The translations under genes were made by a program, and so were the position numbers. A stretch of DNA of 64,000 nucleotides. It comes from Lysobacterales bacterium (GTDB lineage Bacteria; Pseudomonadota; Gammaproteobacteria; Xanthomonadales; SZUA-5). Under the pieces are notes generated by a model that searched no databases, was not told the origin of the DNA, and was given only the letters and a program-made list of their open reading frames with translations. The DNA is taken from NCBI GenBank assembly GCA_022844135.1, contig JALHMG010000023.1, forward strand, positions 1 to 64,000. The letters run 5' to 3'. Positions 35,239 through 44,248 of this stretch are shown here, piece by piece; within the stretch, counting starts at the first letter, position 1; each line of letters opens with the position of its first letter.

Positions 35239-37611
35239 TCAGCGCAACAGCAGCGCCGCAATATCGAGCTGCGCAGCGCGGCGGGCTGGCCACCAGATCG
35301 CTGCGAGCGCGGCGCTGGCGATGAGCGTCAATGCGGCGGCGAGTGTGGCCGGGTCGGTGGCGCTGACGCCGTACAGCACGTTGCCGAGTACATCGCGCAC
35401 CAGATAGAGAAGGCCGAGCGCGATCAGGCAGCCCAGGGCGATCGCGCGCGCCCCTTCGCCGAGCATGAGCGTTGTTGCTTTCGCTGGCGCCGCGCCGAGC
35501 GCCATGCGCAGGCCCAGCTCGCTGCGGCGTTGCTGCATGGCGAACGACACCACGCCGAAGACGCCCTGCAAGGCCAGCAGCACGGCGATCCCCGCAAACA
35601 GCGCGATCAGTTGCAGCATCAAGCGATCTTGGGCGAAGGCAAGCTCGGTCAGCGCTTGCAGGGTGCTCACCTCTCCTAACGGCACATTCGGCGCGCCGGC
35701 GGCGATCGCGCGTTGCAGTACCTGCGGGTAGTCCGCCATCTCGCCCCGAGTGCGCGCAACCAGCGTACCGAAGCGTATCCAGCTCGCCTCGCGTTGCAGA
35801 TACGGCGCGTACAGCGCCGGGCCTTCGTCTTCGCGCACGCCACCGCTGCGAACGTCGCCGACGATGCCGACAATGCGCATCCATTGCGGGCTCTCTTCCG
35901 GACCTGCCTCGCCTGGCGGGATCGCCACGCGCTCGCCAAGCGGATCGCGATCTTTGAAGAAGGCGGACGCAAAGGACTCATTGATCCAGGCAATGCGCTC
36001 GCCCTTCGCGTCGATATCGGCGCTGCCGACACCTGCTCGCACCTCTATACCCAGCGCCGCGAAGTAATCGCCGATGATCGGACGAAAGCGCGCCGAGCCT
36101 GACCTGCCGCCGTCGAACATCAGCGAGTGGCTGATGCCATCTGGAACCAGCGGCGGACCGACCACCAGCGCGGCGTGTTCGATGCCGGGGCTGTGTTGCA
36201 AGGTCTCGACCATTGCCGCGAACGCGGCTGACTGCGGATCCTTCTCCGAGTACTCGCCCTCCGGCAACACGACATTGGCGCCGATCACCTGGGACGGATT
36301 GAATCCCAGCGGTATGTTGGAGAGCGCCACAAAGCTCTGCGCCAGCAGCAGCGCCGCGCCGAGTAGCGCGCCGGCAAAAGCCACCTCAGCGACCATCATG
36401 GCGCGCAGCCCCCGGACGTGTTTGCGGCTGCCGGACACGCCGCTGCGCGAGCTCCCGGTCTGCTGTAACGACAGGGTGCTGATGGCCACGCCGATGCTCA
36501 GCGCGAGCACCGGCAGCGCGCCGATCAACCAAAGCGGAAACGCGGCGTTCGCGAGGCGCGGTATGGCGACACCCAACGCTGCCTGTAGCCCAGAAAACAG
36601 CGCCACCGCCGCTAAGGCGCCGACCGCCGCAGCGCCCAACGACAACAGGCAGCATTCGGCCAGCAACTGCGCGCGCAAGGCGCTCATCGACGCGCCGAGC
36701 GCGGCGCGCGTGCTCCATTCGGCCTCGCGGCGGCTGGTGCGTACGCGCAGCAAGGCCAGGACATTGGCGAGCACCAGCAGCAACATCAGGCCGACCGCGA
36801 CCAGCAGCACCCGCAGCGCCGGGCGCACGGGGGCCGTCAGCAATTCGATGAATGCGGTGGCATCGAGATTCTTCTTGTTGCCCTTGGAATTGGCGTAATC
36901 GGCGCTCACGGCTTGAAGCTGTGCGCGTGCAGCAGCCACCGAGGTGCCCTCGCGCACGCGACCGATCATTTCGAAGGTATTCGAGCCCGGCGAGCTCAGC
37001 GCCCACGGCGCGAATGGCGGGAACGGTGCGTAGATATCGATCCCGGCTTCGAACAAATCGGCGCTGTCGGGAACAACGCCGACAATTTCCGCAGCGACGC
37101 CCGAGACGGTGAGCGTACGTCCGATCGCGCTCGGATCGGCTTCGAAGGCGCGCCGCCAGAACGATTCACGGAGCACCGCCACCGGCGCTGCCCCAGCGAC
37201 ATCATCGCTGGCGCGTGTCAGCCGTCCGAGCAACGGAGCGACTTGCAACACCTCGAAGAAGTCGGCTTCGACCAGGCTGCCGCGCAATCGTATCGGGCCG
37301 TCGGGCGTCACCCAATCGAGCGCGAAATCCACATCGACCGTAGACAGCGCGGCGAATTCGCTCAGCCGCGGACGAAGCTCGATGGTATCGGGCAGGCTCA
37401 CGCTTGCCTGCGTCCAACCCAGACGCGTGATCGACACGATCCGTTCGCCTTCCGGCAGTGGCAGCGGCGCCTTTAGCACCGCATACGCAAGCGCGGCCAC
37501 CGTGGTCAGCGCGGCGATGCCGAGCGCCAGTGTCGCCAGCACCGTCAGCGCAAAGCGCGGCACACGCAACAACGATTGCAAGGCCGTGTTGAGCAGTTGC
37601 GTCAGGTGCAT
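35239..37611 (-). CDS. Orphan ABC transporter permease (ADOP/MacB-FtsX type)
   Basis: 790 aa with the duplicated MacB-FtsX plan: one N-terminal membrane helix (FALTVLATLALGIAALTTVAALAYAV), a periplasmic MacB_PCD domain, three helices around 270-370, then a second half with a helix (MMVAEVAFAGALLGAALLLAQS), another periplasmic domain, and three C-terminal helices. This matches the orphan permease family first noted in Acidobacteria. No ATPase partner lies nearby, so its role (export or mechanotransmission) is unclear. It reads the same way as rloA but 100 bp away and is probably separate. Confidence 0.87.
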   Translation of the reverse strand: MHLTQLLNTALQSLLRVPRFALTVLATLALGIAALTTVAALAYAVLKAPLPLPEGERIVSITRLGWTQASVSLPDTIELRPRLSEFAALSTVDVDFALDWVTPDGPIRLRGSLVEADFFEVLQVAPLLGRLTRASDDVAGAAPVAVLRESFWRRAFEADPSAIGRTLTVSGVAAEIVGVVPDSADLFEAGIDIYAPFPPFAPWALSSPGSNTFEMIGRVREGTSVAAARAQLQAVSADYANSKGNKKNLDATAFIELLTAPVRPALRVLLVAVGLMLLLVLANVLALLRVRTSRREAEWSTRAALGASMSALRAQLLAECCLLSLGAAAVGALAAVALFSGLQAALGVAIPRLANAAFPLWLIGALPVLALSIGVAISTLSLQQTGSSRSGVSGSRKHVRGLRAMMVAEVAFAGALLGAALLLAQSFVALSNIPLGFNPSQVIGANVVLPEGEYSEKDPQSAAFAAMVETLQHSPGIEHAALVVGPPLVPDGISHSLMFDGGRSGSARFRPIIGDYFAALGIEVRAGVGSADIDAKGERIAWINESFASAFFKDRDPLGERVAIPPGEAGPEESPQWMRIVGIVGDVRSGGVREDEGPALYAPYLQREASWIRFGTLVARTRGEMADYPQVLQRAIAAGAPNVPLGEVSTLQALTELAFAQDRLMLQLIALFAGIAVLLALQGVFGVVSFAMQQRRSELGLRMALGAAPAKATTLMLGEGARAIALGCLIALGLLYLVRDVLGNVLYGVSATDPATLAAALTLIASAALAAIWWPARRAAQLDIAALLLR

Positions 37612-37781
37612 GAGCGGGTCCGAGAACGAGCGTCACTGCCCGTATGCAAGCTGCGCGCCAGCGATCTGCGGAATCTAAACTATTGATTTTCATAGGATGG
37701 CAAACGCCGAGCCAGAACTTAACATCCGAAAGCGAACAGTCGCTATCGTCCGCGCTCCGTTATTGCTTGTCAGGCCTAGCC

Positions 37782-38675
37782 GTGCCGCATTCGCCCGCTG
37801 CCATTGCCGCCCTCGAATCGTTGGGTTTCACGCCGAAGTTTTTCACGCGCGATGGCCTCTCGCAGCATTACCTCGACGAGGGCAGCGGCGAGCCGGTTGT
37901 GATGGTGCATGGTAATCCGAGCTGGTGCTGGCTTTATCGCGACGTGATCGCGGCGCTCAAGCCCACGCATCGCTGCCTGGCGCTCGACCATATGGGCATG
38001 GGCCTGTCCGACCGCCCGGACGAGACGCGCTATCGCTACACGCTCGATTCGCGTGTGGCCGATCTGACGGCCTTTATCGACAAGATGGTGCCGGAGGAAC
38101 CGGTGACCTTGATTGTGCACGATTGGGGCGGCGCGATCGGTTGCGCGTGGGCGGTGCGCAATCCGCATCGCGTCAAGCGCCTCGTGGTTCTCAACACAGC
38201 CGCGTTCCCGATGCTCGCCGGCAAGTCCCTGCCTAATGTGCTCAAGTTCGTGCGCGGCTCGCGCATCGGCGCCTTCCTCGTCGAGCGCTTGAACGCATTT
38301 GCCGTTGGCACCGCGATCATCGGCAGCACGCGCAAACTCGATCCGGCAGTGAAGACGGGATACCTGGCACCTTACGACACGCCGCTGGCGCGTCGAGCCG
38401 TGCTGCGCTTCGTGCAGGACATTCCGCTCGATGCCAACGATCCGGCGTGGAACACGATCGTCGAGACCGGCGAAAAACTACACACGCTGGCCGACAAGCC
38501 GGTGATGATTCTCTGGGGCCTCAAGGATTTCGTGTTCGATCGCGACTACTTCAACGAATTCTGCCGCCGCTTCCCGCGTGCTGAAGCGATCGGCTTCGCC
38601 GACGCCGGTCACTACGTGCTTGAAGATGCCAAAGACACGATCATCCTGAAGCTGCAGGAGTTTTTGCGGCGTTAG
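37782..38675 (+). CDS. Alpha/beta hydrolase of the haloalkane dehalogenase/OleB group
   Basis: About 297 aa from the GTG at 37782; the frame runs open from 37644 but the homologous part begins around LGFTPKFFTRDGLSQHYLDEG. Motifs: oxyanion HGNPSWCW, nucleophile elbow VHDWGGAIG (catalytic Asp in place of Ser), halide/acid region MILWGLKDFVFD and catalytic His in FADAGHYVLED. An Asp nucleophile with this flanking marks the dehalogenase clan; OleB (beta-lactone decarboxylase of long-chain olefin synthesis) is the likelier function in this lineage, but oleA/C/D are not nearby. Confidence 0.8.
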   Translation: MPHSPAAIAALESLGFTPKFFTRDGLSQHYLDEGSGEPVVMVHGNPSWCWLYRDVIAALKPTHRCLALDHMGMGLSDRPDETRYRYTLDSRVADLTAFIDKMVPEEPVTLIVHDWGGAIGCAWAVRNPHRVKRLVVLNTAAFPMLAGKSLPNVLKFVRGSRIGAFLVERLNAFAVGTAIIGSTRKLDPAVKTGYLAPYDTPLARRAVLRFVQDIPLDANDPAWNTIVETGEKLHTLADKPVMILWGLKDFVFDRDYFNEFCRRFPRAEAIGFADAGHYVLEDAKDTIILKLQEFLRR

Positions 38676-38830
38676 CAGGCTGTTGAGAAACAGCCTGCTA
38701 GCGCGAACTATGGATGGTTCGCACATTGATCAAGCACGTAAGTGTTTGATCAATGGAGAGCGAGTCCGGACATGCGCCGGACTCGCGACTTGAGAAACGC
38801 ACAGGAAGTGCGTTTCTCAACATCGTGTTA
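38672..38830. repeat. Mosaic palindrome element, copy 2 (inverted)
   Basis: Reverse complement of copy 1 at 32984-33132: stems TAGCAGGCTG/CAGCCTGCTA, GCGAAC/GTTCGC, ATTGATCAA/TTGATCAAT, GCGAGTCCGG/CCGGACTCGC and TTGAGAAACGCAC/GTGCGTTTCTCAA, in that order. The first stem contains the hydrolase stop codon. Hairpins match copy 1 closely, with compensated changes in the first. Confidence 0.9.
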
Positions 38831-38849
38831 GAGTACCGATAGCCGCGCC

Positions 38850-38912
38850 GTGGGAGCGCCGACGTCCTCGTCGGCATACCGCTGATGCCGGCGGGGACGC
38901 CGGCGTTCCCAG
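38850..38912. repeat. Second palindrome type next to the mosaic element
   Basis: TGGGAGC..GTTCCCA ends enclose two stems, GCCGACG-TCCT-CGTCGGC and GCCGGCG-GGGA-CGCCGGC. This is another intergenic REP-like family, between the hydrolase and acyl-CoA dehydrogenase genes, which converge here. Confidence 0.7.
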
Positions 38913-38933
38913 GCCTGATCGCAATAGTCGCTG

Positions 38934-40133
38934 CTAACTGCGTTCCGCCTCCATGCGCGCCAGCGTCATGATGTGCACTTCATCGGGCCCGTCCGCGAGC
39001 CGCAGCGAGCGCGCGCCGGCGTAGGCGTGGGCCAGGAAATAATCGTCCGACAATCCCGCGCCGCCGTGGATCTGCATGGCGCGATCGATCACCGCGCAAG
39101 CCATGCGTGGCACCACGATCTTGATTTGCGCAACCCGATCGCGCGCGCCGCGCGTACCGTACTTGTCGAGCGCCCAGGCGGTCGCCAGCGTCAACAGTCG
39201 CGCTTGCTCGATCTCGCAGCGCGACAGCGCGATGGCTTCTTGCGCCATGCCGTGGCGCGCGATCGGCTGACCGAAAACGATGCGCGACGTAGCGCGCTCC
39301 ACCATCGCCTCTAAGGCGCGCTCGGCAAGTCCGATCAGTCGCATGCAGTGATGCACTCTGCCCGGGCCCAGTCGGCCTTGTGCGATTTCGAAACCTTTGC
39401 CCTCGCCGAAAATCAAGTGACTCAGCGGCACGCGCACGTCTTCGAAATGCACCTCGGCATGGCCGTGCGGCGCGTCGTCGTAACCAAATACCGTGAGCGG
39501 ACGGACGATGCGCACGCCCGGCGCGTCGCGCGGCACGATCACCATCGATTGGCGCGAATACGGCTTGGCATCCGGATCGGTTTCGCCCATGACGATGAAG
39601 AAGGCGCAGCGCGGGTCCATGGCGCCCGTGGTCCACCATTTCTTGCCGCTGATGCGGTACTGGTCGCCCTCGCGCAGGATGCGACAGCGGATGTTGGTGG
39701 CATCGGAGGAAGCGACCTCCGGTTCGGTCATCGCGAACGCCGAGCGAATCTCGCCCGCGAGCAGCGGATCGAGCCACTGACGCTTCTGCAGCTCATTGCC
39801 GTAAAGGTGCAGAACCTCCATGTTGCCGGTGTCGGGCGCGGAGCAGTTGAACACTTCTGAGGCGATCAGCGAGCGGCCCATCAACTCGGCCATGCGCGCG
39901 TAATCCAGGTTCGACAGGCCCGCGCCGTGGCGCGCGTCGGGCAAGAACAAATTCCACAAACCGGCGGCCTTGGCTTTGGCCTTCATCTCCTCCATCACTG
40001 GCGGAATCGTCCAGCGCTTGCCGGGCTGTGCGACATGTTCCACATAGCTGCGTTCGCCCGGTTCGACCACCTCCTTCAGGAATGCGATCAAACGGTCGCG
40101 GACGTCGTTGCCGCGCTGGGAGAATTCGAACAT
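38934..40133 (-). CDS. Acyl-CoA dehydrogenase family protein
   Basis: 399 aa from MFEFSQRGNDVRDRLIAFL; a longer frame starting at 40184 lacks support. Features: an N-terminal helical domain, FAMTEPEVASSDATNIRC (FAD-binding middle domain), GKKWWTTGAMDPRCAFFIVMG, and C-terminal VIDRAMQIHGGAGLSDDYFLAHAYAGARSLRLADGPDEVH-type signature. The sequence resembles the ACAD10/11-like group often annotated as medium/long-chain enzymes. It oxidises acyl-CoA with FAD and passes electrons to ETF. The substrate cannot be told. Confidence 0.92.
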   Translation of the reverse strand: MFEFSQRGNDVRDRLIAFLKEVVEPGERSYVEHVAQPGKRWTIPPVMEEMKAKAKAAGLWNLFLPDARHGAGLSNLDYARMAELMGRSLIASEVFNCSAPDTGNMEVLHLYGNELQKRQWLDPLLAGEIRSAFAMTEPEVASSDATNIRCRILREGDQYRISGKKWWTTGAMDPRCAFFIVMGETDPDAKPYSRQSMVIVPRDAPGVRIVRPLTVFGYDDAPHGHAEVHFEDVRVPLSHLIFGEGKGFEIAQGRLGPGRVHHCMRLIGLAERALEAMVERATSRIVFGQPIARHGMAQEAIALSRCEIEQARLLTLATAWALDKYGTRGARDRVAQIKIVVPRMACAVIDRAMQIHGGAGLSDDYFLAHAYAGARSLRLADGPDEVHIMTLARMEAERS

Positions 40134-40204
40134 GGCGGAGCCTCTTGGCGAATGAATCCAAGAGGCTACCGCGTCTTGCACCATCCGGTTGCAGTCGCCG
40201 CCAG

Positions 40205-40903
40205 TCAGGCAGCTGGGGTTAACACGGGTTTCGCACGCGCAGCTGACTTATTGCCATAGCGCCTGTCGAGGTACACGCCGGCAACGACGGCCACAAGGAT
40301 GGGCGCAAACCAAGGGAATAACTGCCACATCGGATCGAGCCCGCCAAAGACGCTGCGCATGCCGACGCCGATGAATGCCACATGGGTAGCGACACCATTG
40401 CCGAGCATTGCCCCGTAGTGTTCGATCAGCCACCAGTTGGCGGCATTCGGCACGTTCTTGCGCTTGCGCAGCATGCCGGTGCCGGTCAGGACGCCGAGCC
40501 AGCAAAAGCCCATCAGCAGCGGGTTCTTTACGCCAAGGCCAATGGCGAACACGATCAGGCCGGAGACGATGTTGAACCAGGCCACTGACGCGTAACGCGT
40601 ATCGAAGTACGAAGCGCGGTCGCGCTTCATCTGGATGGCGCGCCAACTGAGCCAGACGGCGGTGCCGGTGATTACCACGAGGTACGCAAAGAACACGCCG
40701 AATACCGTGCGGCCTTTGGCCAGGAACACCGCTGCCATCGGCAGCGACGTCAGCAAGATCCCGAGCATCGCCAGCAGATAGATCTTGCCCACCGCTTTGT
40801 GCAGCGGGCTACCCTTGCGCGCGATCGCCGCGGTCCAGAACGTCGCTAACGCAATCGCGCCCGAGGCGATATGGATGTAAACAAGCCATCGATAAGCATC
40901 CAT
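40205..40903 (-). CDS. Integral membrane protein (DUF2306-like)
   Basis: 232 aa from MDAYRWLVYIHIASGAIALATF. About seven hydrophobic helices alternate with short loops. Conserved-looking features are the early HIASGAIAL motif, SPLHKAVGKIYLLAML and WWLIEHYGAMLGNGVATHVAF with further His residues, as in DUF2306/heme-copper-like membrane families. Function is unknown. It follows the DUF2141 gene by 4 bp and probably shares its transcript. The frame upstream of this Met overlaps that gene and is discarded. Confidence 0.75.
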   Translation of the reverse strand: MDAYRWLVYIHIASGAIALATFWTAAIARKGSPLHKAVGKIYLLAMLGILLTSLPMAAVFLAKGRTVFGVFFAYLVVITGTAVWLSWRAIQMKRDRASYFDTRYASVAWFNIVSGLIVFAIGLGVKNPLLMGFCWLGVLTGTGMLRKRKNVPNAANWWLIEHYGAMLGNGVATHVAFIGVGMRSVFGGLDPMWQLFPWFAPILVAVVAGVYLDRRYGNKSAARAKPVLTPAA

Positions 40904-40907
40904 GGCC

Positions 40908-41336
40908 CTACTCCAGATCGACACGAATGGTCGCGCCGGAGGCCGGCACTTCAACCAAGGCATCGGCGAACGCCGGTGGTCCGAAGCTGCCGCCGCCTCG
41001 CGAGAAGCCGTAGGGTTCGCTCGGGATGCCGAACAAGCCGCGGTCGAGTTCGCCGTTTCCGTTCTCATCCACGTACACCGCGATCGCGTAGGCGCCGGGC
41101 GCCAGATCGGCAATGTCGACCGCTTGCGCGCGCTTCTGAACGGCGTCGGCGCCGACACGTCGATCGTTCGCGCCACTTGGGTCTTCGAGCCACTGCTCGG
41201 CGCTGCCGTAGGCCGCCACGCGCACGACGCTGTCGGGTTTCAATTTGCCGTGTACTTCTACTGTCAGCGGAGCGCCGATCGCTGTCGACGCCAGCAGCCA
41301 GCCGATCGCCACACCCGTTGCACTACGCTTGTTCAT
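40908..41336 (-). CDS. DUF2141-type periplasmic protein
   Basis: 142 aa with a signal peptide (MNKRSATGVAIGWLLASTAIGA) and a single beta-rich domain: LTVEVHGKLKPDSVVRVAAYG, ADLAPGAYAIAVYVDENGNGELDRGLFGIPSEPYGFSRG. The VYVDENGNGELD turn and GIPSEPYGFS are the DUF2141 signature. Its function is unknown; the pairing with a membrane protein gene suggests an envelope role. Confidence 0.85.
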   Translation of the reverse strand: MNKRSATGVAIGWLLASTAIGAPLTVEVHGKLKPDSVVRVAAYGSAEQWLEDPSGANDRRVGADAVQKRAQAVDIADLAPGAYAIAVYVDENGNGELDRGLFGIPSEPYGFSRGGGSFGPPAFADALVEVPASGATIRVDLE

Positions 41337-41442
41337 CGCTACTTCCTCCTTCTCTGGATGGTGTGTCCATCATCGAGAACGCGGTGCGAGCGTCGAAGTG
41401 CGAAAGCGCATCCAATCCGGGTGACAAAAGTCACCCGGTCGT

Positions 41443-41895
41443 TCACTGCATGGCAACTGGGATGTCGAAGTGCATCACATCCTCGCGAACGCCGAGTTTC
41501 GTATAGAGCGCGATCGCCGGTTCGTCGCCGTAGTCCGCTTGCACGTAGATCACGAAGGCGCCGCTGGCGGCGGCAATGCGCTGCAGCTCTTCGATAAGCG
41601 CGGTGGCGATGCCGCGACGGCGATGGCTTTCTGCCACCGCAAGATCGTAGATGTAAATCTCGCTGCGGGCCTGTTCGAACTTCATCAGCTCGTAAGCGCA
41701 CAGGCCGCCGATCGTCTGGTCGCCTTCGGTTGCGACGAGCGCGATGAACTCGCTGCGGGTCATCAGTTTCGCGAGATAAGCGCGGTCCGGGCGCGCCGAC
41801 GAGTAGTGTTCTGGATCTTCGAATGCGTCCGCAAACACGTCCAGTAGCGCCGACATCTGCTCGGCCCGCTCTGCCGTCAATCGCTCGATTCGCAT
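41443..41895 (-). CDS. GNAT acetyltransferase of the AAC(3)-I type
   Basis: 150 aa from MRIERLTAERAEQMSALLDVF, with GGAGGAG 7 nt before the ATG. The sequence follows aminoglycoside 3-N-acetyltransferase type I closely: ADAFEDPEHYSSARPDRAYL, FIALVATEGDQTIGGLCAYE, KFEQARSEIYIYDLAVAES, the acetyl-CoA loop HRRRGIATALIEEL, and DEPAIALYTKLGVREDVMHF. Acetylation of gentamicin or fortimicin is therefore plausible, but chromosomal relatives may have other substrates. It is divergent from gbsR, sharing a 67-bp control region beyond the leader. Confidence 0.87.
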   Translation of the reverse strand: MRIERLTAERAEQMSALLDVFADAFEDPEHYSSARPDRAYLAKLMTRSEFIALVATEGDQTIGGLCAYELMKFEQARSEIYIYDLAVAESHRRRGIATALIEELQRIAAASGAFVIYVQADYGDEPAIALYTKLGVREDVMHFDIPVAMQ

Positions 41896-41948
41896 GCCGA
41901 TCTCCTCCATTCTTCAGCAAAGCATCACATCATCTTGGACATACTGGC

Positions 41949-41968
41949 ATTTCAGAAACTTCTGAAAT
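41949..41968. promoter_or_regulatory. Palindromic operator between the acetyltransferase and gbsR
   Basis: ATTTCAGAA-AC-TTCTGAAAT is a perfect 9-bp inverted repeat with a 2-base centre, 10 bp before the gbsR ATG. The position suits autoregulation by the GbsR-type protein and possibly control of the divergent acetyltransferase. Confidence 0.65.
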
Positions 41969-41977
41969 CTGGCAACT

Positions 41978-42526
41978 ATGGAACTTCCACCGCTGATTCA
42001 ATCCTTCGTGCTGCACTTCGGCGAAATGGGATCGCGCTGGGGAATCAACCGCACGGTAGGCCAAATCTACGCGATGTTGTTTGTCGCCGATCGGCCGCTC
42101 AACGCCGACGATCTGGTCGAGAAGCTGGGCATGTCGCGTTCCAATGTATCGATGGGATTGAAGGAACTGGAGTCCTGGCGTCTGGTTCGACTCTCGCACC
42201 TGCCGGGCGATCGTCGCGAGTATTTCAGCGCGCCCGAGGATGTCTGGCAAATCTTTATGACCCTGGCGGACGAACGTTTGCGCCGCGAGGTCGAACCGAC
42301 ATTGACCACGCTGCGCGACGCAATCCTGGCCACGCCAATCAGCGCCGAGGAGCAACACGCGCAAGCGCGCATGCGGCAGATGCACGACCTGATCGATTTG
42401 TTGACGACCTGGTTCGCCGATGTGCGCAAGTTATCGCCAGCGACTTTGCAGCAGCTACTGAAGATGGGCGGCGCGGTGGTGCGATTGCTGGAGATCAAGG
42501 ACAAGGTGGTTGGGCGGAAGGCGTGA
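41978..42526 (+). CDS. GbsR/MarR-type transcriptional regulator
   Basis: 182 aa. A winged helix (TVGQIYAMLFVADRPLNADDLVEKLGMSRSNVSMGLKELESWRLV then LPGDRREYFSAPEDVW) sits in the N-terminal half, followed by dimer helices; the HFGEMGSRWGINRT opening is typical of the GbsR group. It lies directly upstream of the bd oxidase genes, which regulators of this family often precede, so it may control them. The palindrome before its ATG is its likely operator. Confidence 0.87.
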   Translation: MELPPLIQSFVLHFGEMGSRWGINRTVGQIYAMLFVADRPLNADDLVEKLGMSRSNVSMGLKELESWRLVRLSHLPGDRREYFSAPEDVWQIFMTLADERLRREVEPTLTTLRDAILATPISAEEQHAQARMRQMHDLIDLLTTWFADVRKLSPATLQQLLKMGGAVVRLLEIKDKVVGRKA

Positions 42527-42585
42527 GGGTTGCTGGTCCTTAGTCTGCGGGCGCAATGAATCGCGCCGCAAAGCAAAAGCGACCC

Positions 42586-42718
42586 CAACCGCCAACCGCC
42601 AACCGCCAACCAACAACCAACAACCAACAACCAATAACCAACAACCAACAACCAACAACCAACAACCAACAACCAACAACCAACAACCAACAACCAACAA
42701 CCAACAACCAACAGCCAA
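42586..42718. repeat. CCAACAA heptamer array before cydA
   Basis: About 18 tandem copies of a 7-bp unit: first CCAACCG variants, then CCAACAA with one CCAATAA, ending CCAACAGCCAAGAACCGC. The cydA ATG lies 8 bases after the array, which leaves no room for a normal ribosome binding site. The reading frame through the array is open and in frame with cydA (PTTNNQQ repeats) back to an ATG at 42556. A similar array precedes cydB. Confidence 0.95.
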
Positions 42719-42726
42719 GAACCGCA

Positions 42727-44079
42727 ATGGAAGCCCTGCTCCTCGCCCGCATTCAATTCGCTGCGAACATATCGTTCCACATACTGTTCCCGACGATCAC
42801 CATCGCGCTCGGCTGGGTGTTGTTGTTCTTCAAATGGCGCTTGCATCGCACCGGAAATGTAGCGTGGATGCAGGCTTACAAGCTGTGGGTGAAGGTGTTC
42901 GCGCTGAGCTTTGCGATGGGTGTGGTCAGCGGCATCGTGATGAGCTTTCAGTTCGGCACCAACTGGCCTGGCTTCATGGAGCGCGTCGGAAATATTGCCG
43001 GGCCGTTGCTCGCATACGAGGTGCTCACCGCGTTCTTCCTTGAGGCGGCCTTCCTCGGGATCATGTTGTTCGGCGCCGATCGCGTGTCGCCCCGCGTGCA
43101 CAATCTGGCGACCTTCCTGGTCGCGTTCGGTACGACGCTCTCGGCCTTCTGGATTCTGGCGTTGAATTCGTGGATGCATACGCCCGCGGGTTTCGAAATA
43201 CGTGACGGTGTGGCGCATGCGACCGACTGGTTCGCAGTGGTGATGAACCCCTCGTTCCCGTATCGATTGACGCACATGTTGCTCGCGTCTGGTTTGACTG
43301 TCGCCTTCCTGATCGCGGGTGTCTCGGCGTGGCGTTGGCTGAAGGGCGATCGCGGCGCGGAGGTGCGTTTGCAACTGCGCGTCGGCGTGACTCTGGGCGC
43401 GCTGCTCATCCCATTGCAAATACTCGCTGGCGATATGCATGGCCTCAATACCCTTGAGCATCAGCCAGCGAAGATCGCGGCCATGGAGGGTATTTGGGAG
43501 GACGAGCGCGGCGCCGCTCTGCGCTTGTTCGCGATCCCCGATGAGACTGAGCGCACCAATCATGCGGAGATCGAAATCCCCTACCTTGCAAGTTTGATAT
43601 TGACCCATTCGCTCGACGGCGAAATCAAAGGCCTGAACAGCTTCATCGGCGAACATCCACCCGTCGCACCGCTGTTCTACGGATTTCGTCTGATGGTCGG
43701 CATCGGCGTTTTGATGCTGCTCATCAGTTGGAGCGCGTGGTGGCTGATGCGGCGCAGGCGCAACGAGGGCGAACCGTTGCCGCGCTGGACGCTGCGCGCG
43801 ATGGTTGCGATGACCTTCTCCGGCTGGGTCGCCACACTCGCGGGTTGGTACGTCACCGAGATCGGTCGCCAGCCGTACCTGGTGTACGGCGTGCTGCGCA
43901 CGGCCGATGCCGCCTCCGCCGTGCCCGCGCCGATGATCGGGTTGAGTCTCGCGTTGTACCTCATCGTGTACGCCGCGCTGCTGGTCGCATTCGTGCGCGT
44001 GGTGTTTTTGCTCGCGAGCAAAGCGGGGCAGGGTGAACGCGACACGCGGAGCAGGGACGTTGTCGGCGTTCCGGCCTAG
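42727..44079 (+). CDS. cydA: Cytochrome bd-type (cyanide-insensitive) quinol oxidase subunit I
   Basis: 450 aa from MEALLLARIQFAANISFHILFP. It is a nine-helix haem protein: the haem ligand His in FHILFPTITIALG, AMGVVSGIVMSFQFGTNWPGF, the quinol-loop region KIAAMEGIWEDE, and GWYVTEIGRQPYLVYGVLRTADA. The short Q-loop (no long insert after residue 260) places it with CioA, the high-oxygen, cyanide-insensitive type. It reduces oxygen to water with quinol and lacks the proton-pump route. A frame extension through the heptamer array exists, but the family starts at this Met. Confidence 0.95.
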   Translation: MEALLLARIQFAANISFHILFPTITIALGWVLLFFKWRLHRTGNVAWMQAYKLWVKVFALSFAMGVVSGIVMSFQFGTNWPGFMERVGNIAGPLLAYEVLTAFFLEAAFLGIMLFGADRVSPRVHNLATFLVAFGTTLSAFWILALNSWMHTPAGFEIRDGVAHATDWFAVVMNPSFPYRLTHMLLASGLTVAFLIAGVSAWRWLKGDRGAEVRLQLRVGVTLGALLIPLQILAGDMHGLNTLEHQPAKIAAMEGIWEDERGAALRLFAIPDETERTNHAEIEIPYLASLILTHSLDGEIKGLNSFIGEHPPVAPLFYGFRLMVGIGVLMLLISWSAWWLMRRRRNEGEPLPRWTLRAMVAMTFSGWVATLAGWYVTEIGRQPYLVYGVLRTADAASAVPAPMIGLSLALYLIVYAALLVAFVRVVFLLASKAGQGERDTRSRDVVGVPA

Positions 44080-44097
44080 TCGCTGTCAGCCTCCACA

Positions 44098-44248
44098 ACC
44101 AGCAACCAACAGCCACCACCAACACCAACACCAACCACCAACCACCAACCAACCACCAACAACCAACCACCAACCACCAACCACCAACCAACCACCAACA
44201 ACCAACAACCAACAACCAACAACCAACAACCAACAACCAACAACTAAC
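44098..44248. repeat. CCAACAA/ACCACCAACC repeat array between cydA and cydB
   Basis: Irregular at first (ACCAACCACCAACC, with CACCAACA variants) and then about six regular CCAACAA units, ending CATCCAAGAACCCCA before the cydB ATG. As with cydA, the array ends right before the start codon with the word CAAGAACC, and no Shine-Dalgarno is visible. Confidence 0.9.

Noticed and set aside
42556-42726. N-terminal extension of CydA through the heptamer array (PTTNNQQ repeats)
   Set aside because: The family starts at MEALLLARIQ; the frame is open only because CCAACAA has no stop in any frame.
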